A stretch of 64,000 nt of DNA, taken from contig NZ_SNYV01000003.1 in NCBI RefSeq assembly GCF_004363245.1, positions 1 through 64,000 of the forward strand, read 5' to 3'. The notes below the pieces were generated by a model. The model was given only the letters and a program-made list of their open reading frames with translations, did no database searches and had not been told where the DNA came from. Source of the stretch: Sphingobacterium yanglingense. Its GTDB lineage: Bacteria > Bacteroidota > Bacteroidia > Sphingobacteriales > Sphingobacteriaceae. Every line of letters starts with the position of its first letter. The stretch's first letter is position 1. A program made the position numbers and the translations under genes. This document shows positions 62,043 through 64,000 of this stretch, piece by piece.

Positions 62043-62801
62043 ATGTTGTCAAAAGCGCAAATCAGTCTGATAACTTCTCTCCAGCACAAAAAGTTTCGTA
62101 CCACACATGGTCTTTTTATTGTCGAGGGTATCAAATCCGTAACGGAATTTGTCCATTCATCGTACAAGGTACAGAAAATATTCGCTACCGATCAGGCCTG
62201 CGCAAAGTTGCTTAAAATACCGCAAAGTATAAAACCGATCGCACTATCTGAAAATGATTTCAATAAAATATCGGCATTGAAAAGTCCACAAGGCGCTTTG
62301 GCCCTTGTAGAAATACCTGAACGGCAAGACCTTGACCTTGAATCGCTAAAAAACAGACATACACTGGTACTGGATGGTGTACAAGACCCAGGCAACCTAG
62401 GAACAATCATTCGCACTGCAGAATGGTTCGGCATAGAACAGATCGTCTGCTCGCAGGATACCGTAGATGCCTACAACCCTAAAGTGGTGCAGGCTACAAT
62501 GGGGTCCCTCGCTAGAGTGAAACTGCATTATACAGCTATCGATGAACTGATACAACAGCAAGAAATCCCAACATACGGTGCACTGCTAGAAGGTAAATCA
62601 ATATACGATGTCGACTTTGGAAGCCAAGGGCTCATCATCATGGGGAATGAAGGAAATGGCATACGTCCCGAACTAATCCCCTCGATAAAAACAGCTGTAA
62701 CTATCCCTCGGATCGGGCTTGCAGAATCCCTGAATGTGGCGGTAGCAACCACCATATTCTGTTCGGAAATAGCGCGCCGAAAATTAACAAAAGCAGAATA
62801 A
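62043..62801 (+). CDS. SpoU/TrmH-family RNA 2'-O-methyltransferase
   Basis: 252 residues from ATG 62043 (MLSKAQISLITSLQHKKFR, the usual start of the YsgA/RlmB-like type); the frame opens at 61941 inside the opposing gene. Residues 15-90 form the L30e-like substrate-binding domain (KFRTTHGLFIVEGIKSVTE). SPOUT motifs follow: LDGVQDPGNLGTIIRTAEWF (1), IIMGNEGNGI (2), IPRIGLAESLNVAVATTIFC (3). It methylates a ribose in rRNA or tRNA; the exact nucleotide is not deducible. An MFS transporter gene follows 7 bases later. Confidence 0.93.
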   Translation: MLSKAQISLITSLQHKKFRTTHGLFIVEGIKSVTEFVHSSYKVQKIFATDQACAKLLKIPQSIKPIALSENDFNKISALKSPQGALALVEIPERQDLDLESLKNRHTLVLDGVQDPGNLGTIIRTAEWFGIEQIVCSQDTVDAYNPKVVQATMGSLARVKLHYTAIDELIQQQEIPTYGALLEGKSIYDVDFGSQGLIIMGNEGNGIRPELIPSIKTAVTIPRIGLAESLNVAVATTIFCSEIARRKLTKAE

Positions 62802-62808
62802 CTCTATA

Positions 62809-63996
62809 ATGCAAGAATCCAAACAATCAATCTACACCTTACAATTTGCACTACTCTGCTTAAGCTCTCTTCTTTTTTCAGCGAGCTTTAACATGATCAT
62901 CCCTGAACTCCCCAACTACCTCAGTAGCCTCGGAGGAGCCGAGCACAAAGGGCTCATTATCGCACTATTCACACTTACGGCAGGTATATCCCGGCCTTTC
63001 AGCGGAAGACTAACCGATCAATGGGGACGTGTACCAGTCATGGCCATCGGTTCTATCGTATGTGTAATCTGTGGTTTTCTATACCCTATCCTGACGACGC
63101 TATCCGGCTTCTTCATGCTACGGCTGGTCCATGGATTTTCGACAGGATTCAAACCCACCGCGACCTCTGCTTATGTGGCTGACATCATTCCTCAGGAAAG
63201 ATGGGGCGAAGCACTGGGAATGCACGGGTTGTGCTTTAGTATTGGTGGTGCAGTAGGACCGGCAGTAGGGAGTTTTGTAGCCCAAAACTTCGGTCTTAAT
63301 ACGATGTTTTTCTCCTCTTCACTCTTTGCATTTCTTTCTATCGTCATCGTACTGAACATGAAGGAAACGCTGCATCCAAAGCGCAAATTCCAGACCAGCA
63401 TGCTAAAGATCTCCCGCTCGGATATTCTAGAAAAAAGAGCTATCCCTGCTGGTATAGTGACCTTGCTTTCCTACTCTGCCTATGGCGTTATACTCACACT
63501 GATACCGGACTGGAGCGAACATCTTGAAATAAGCAACAAAGGTTTATTCTTCACCGCCTACACCCTAGCCTCTATCGGAATTCGATTCGTATCCGGAAAA
63601 GTGTCCGATAGGTTCGGAAGGATAAGGGTAATGCTCGTCGGACTACTTGTTATCGTCGTCTCGCTCGTGCTACTCGGCAACGGCGACAGCGTCTCTGGAC
63701 TGATCATAGGGGCTTGTGTATATGGGATAGGAACGGGTATTCTATCACCGGCACTGAATGCCTGGACAATAGACCTATCTCTCCCCCAATATAGAGGAAA
63801 AGCAATGGCTACGATGTACATCGCACTGGAGATTGGAATTGGAGGAGGCGCTCTGCTAGCAGGCTATATTTACCAAGATTTCATCCCACGTATTCCTTAT
63901 ATCATGTATGGAAATGCGATCGTTATTTTTCTTGCTTTTTTTTATGTGCTATATTGGGATAAAACCAAAACAGAAAGAAGCGACCGCTTGTTATAA
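62809..63996 (+). CDS. MFS drug/metabolite transporter
   Basis: 395 residues with about 12 membrane helices. The MFS loop 2-3 motif (GRLTDQWGRVPV) and its counterpart in the second half (GKVSDRFGRIRVM) are clear. PTATSAYVADIIPQERWGEALG is typical of DHA1-type drug or sugar efflux permeases. It starts 7 bases after the methyltransferase, so the pair is probably one transcript. Substrate unknown. It ends 4 bases before the window edge. Confidence 0.92.
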   Translation: MQESKQSIYTLQFALLCLSSLLFSASFNMIIPELPNYLSSLGGAEHKGLIIALFTLTAGISRPFSGRLTDQWGRVPVMAIGSIVCVICGFLYPILTTLSGFFMLRLVHGFSTGFKPTATSAYVADIIPQERWGEALGMHGLCFSIGGAVGPAVGSFVAQNFGLNTMFFSSSLFAFLSIVIVLNMKETLHPKRKFQTSMLKISRSDILEKRAIPAGIVTLLSYSAYGVILTLIPDWSEHLEISNKGLFFTAYTLASIGIRFVSGKVSDRFGRIRVMLVGLLVIVVSLVLLGNGDSVSGLIIGACVYGIGTGILSPALNAWTIDLSLPQYRGKAMATMYIALEIGIGGGALLAGYIYQDFIPRIPYIMYGNAIVIFLAFFYVLYWDKTKTERSDRLL

Positions 63997-64000
63997 TAGG

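Overview
The window looks like chromosomal DNA from a Bacteroidota bacterium, most likely family Sphingobacteriaceae (Sphingobacterium-like). The evidence is three SusC/SusD outer-membrane pairs, a FecR anti-sigma with an ECF sigma, a hybrid two-component sensor with a C-terminal AraC domain, many TlpA/DUF4369-type thioredoxins, lack of Shine-Dalgarno motifs, and house-keeping genes of Bacteroidota type. There is no rRNA gene, CRISPR array, phage or intact insertion sequence. One tRNA, Asn(GTT), is present.

Layout. 0-1.7 kb: a shortened Crp/Fnr-like regulator and small proteins. 1.7-8 kb (minus): a TlpA-SusC-SusD operon whose leader carries REP-like repeats. 8-15.5 kb: a decaying accessory region of small orphan genes, two TlpA-like proteins at its right side, a broken Rpn-type nuclease gene, frameshifted remnants, and a recurring short palindromic repeat just upstream of minus-strand genes. 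17.4-30 kb (minus): a nine-gene series reading ECF sigma, FecR, STN-type SusC, SusD, an exported amidotransferase-fold-like protein, a stand-alone DsbD N-terminal domain, a TlpA protein and a double DUF4369-TlpA protein. 30-34 kb: a MutS-like ATPase, gene remnants and a MITE-like element. 34-43 kb: SusCD divergent from a hybrid sensor/AraC regulator with no glycoside hydrolase nearby. 43-47 kb: an SPFH/SHOCT operon and a lipase. 47-64 kb: mostly core or conserved genes, namely MBL hydrolase, YceI, HMA-AraC regulator/FUSC/YpdA operon, TetR, MurB, ECF sigma, cytochrome b5-like protein, PfkB kinase, tRNA-Asn, AsnB, a BamA/TamA-like lipoprotein, a SpoU-type RNA methyltransferase and an MFS transporter.

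How genes work together. The most distinctive theme is repeated physical coupling of TonB-dependent SusCD importers with periplasmic thiol-disulfide proteins. Five intact TlpA-type genes (six thioredoxin domains), one TlpA remnant and one DsbD-alpha domain lie within about 26 kb, two sets of them directly operonic with SusCD. In the 20-30 kb operon, the STN domain on SusC, FecR and the ECF sigma form a complete outer-membrane-to-transcription signalling chain, so substrate binding probably controls redox proteins as well as import. The substrate cannot be read from sequence. Other points worth attention are the asnB/tRNA-Asn pairing with a 42-bp perfect palindrome upstream of asnB, the tandem decayed segments and palindromic repeats at 9.9-14 kb, and divergent start codons separated by 7 bp at 62.04 kb.
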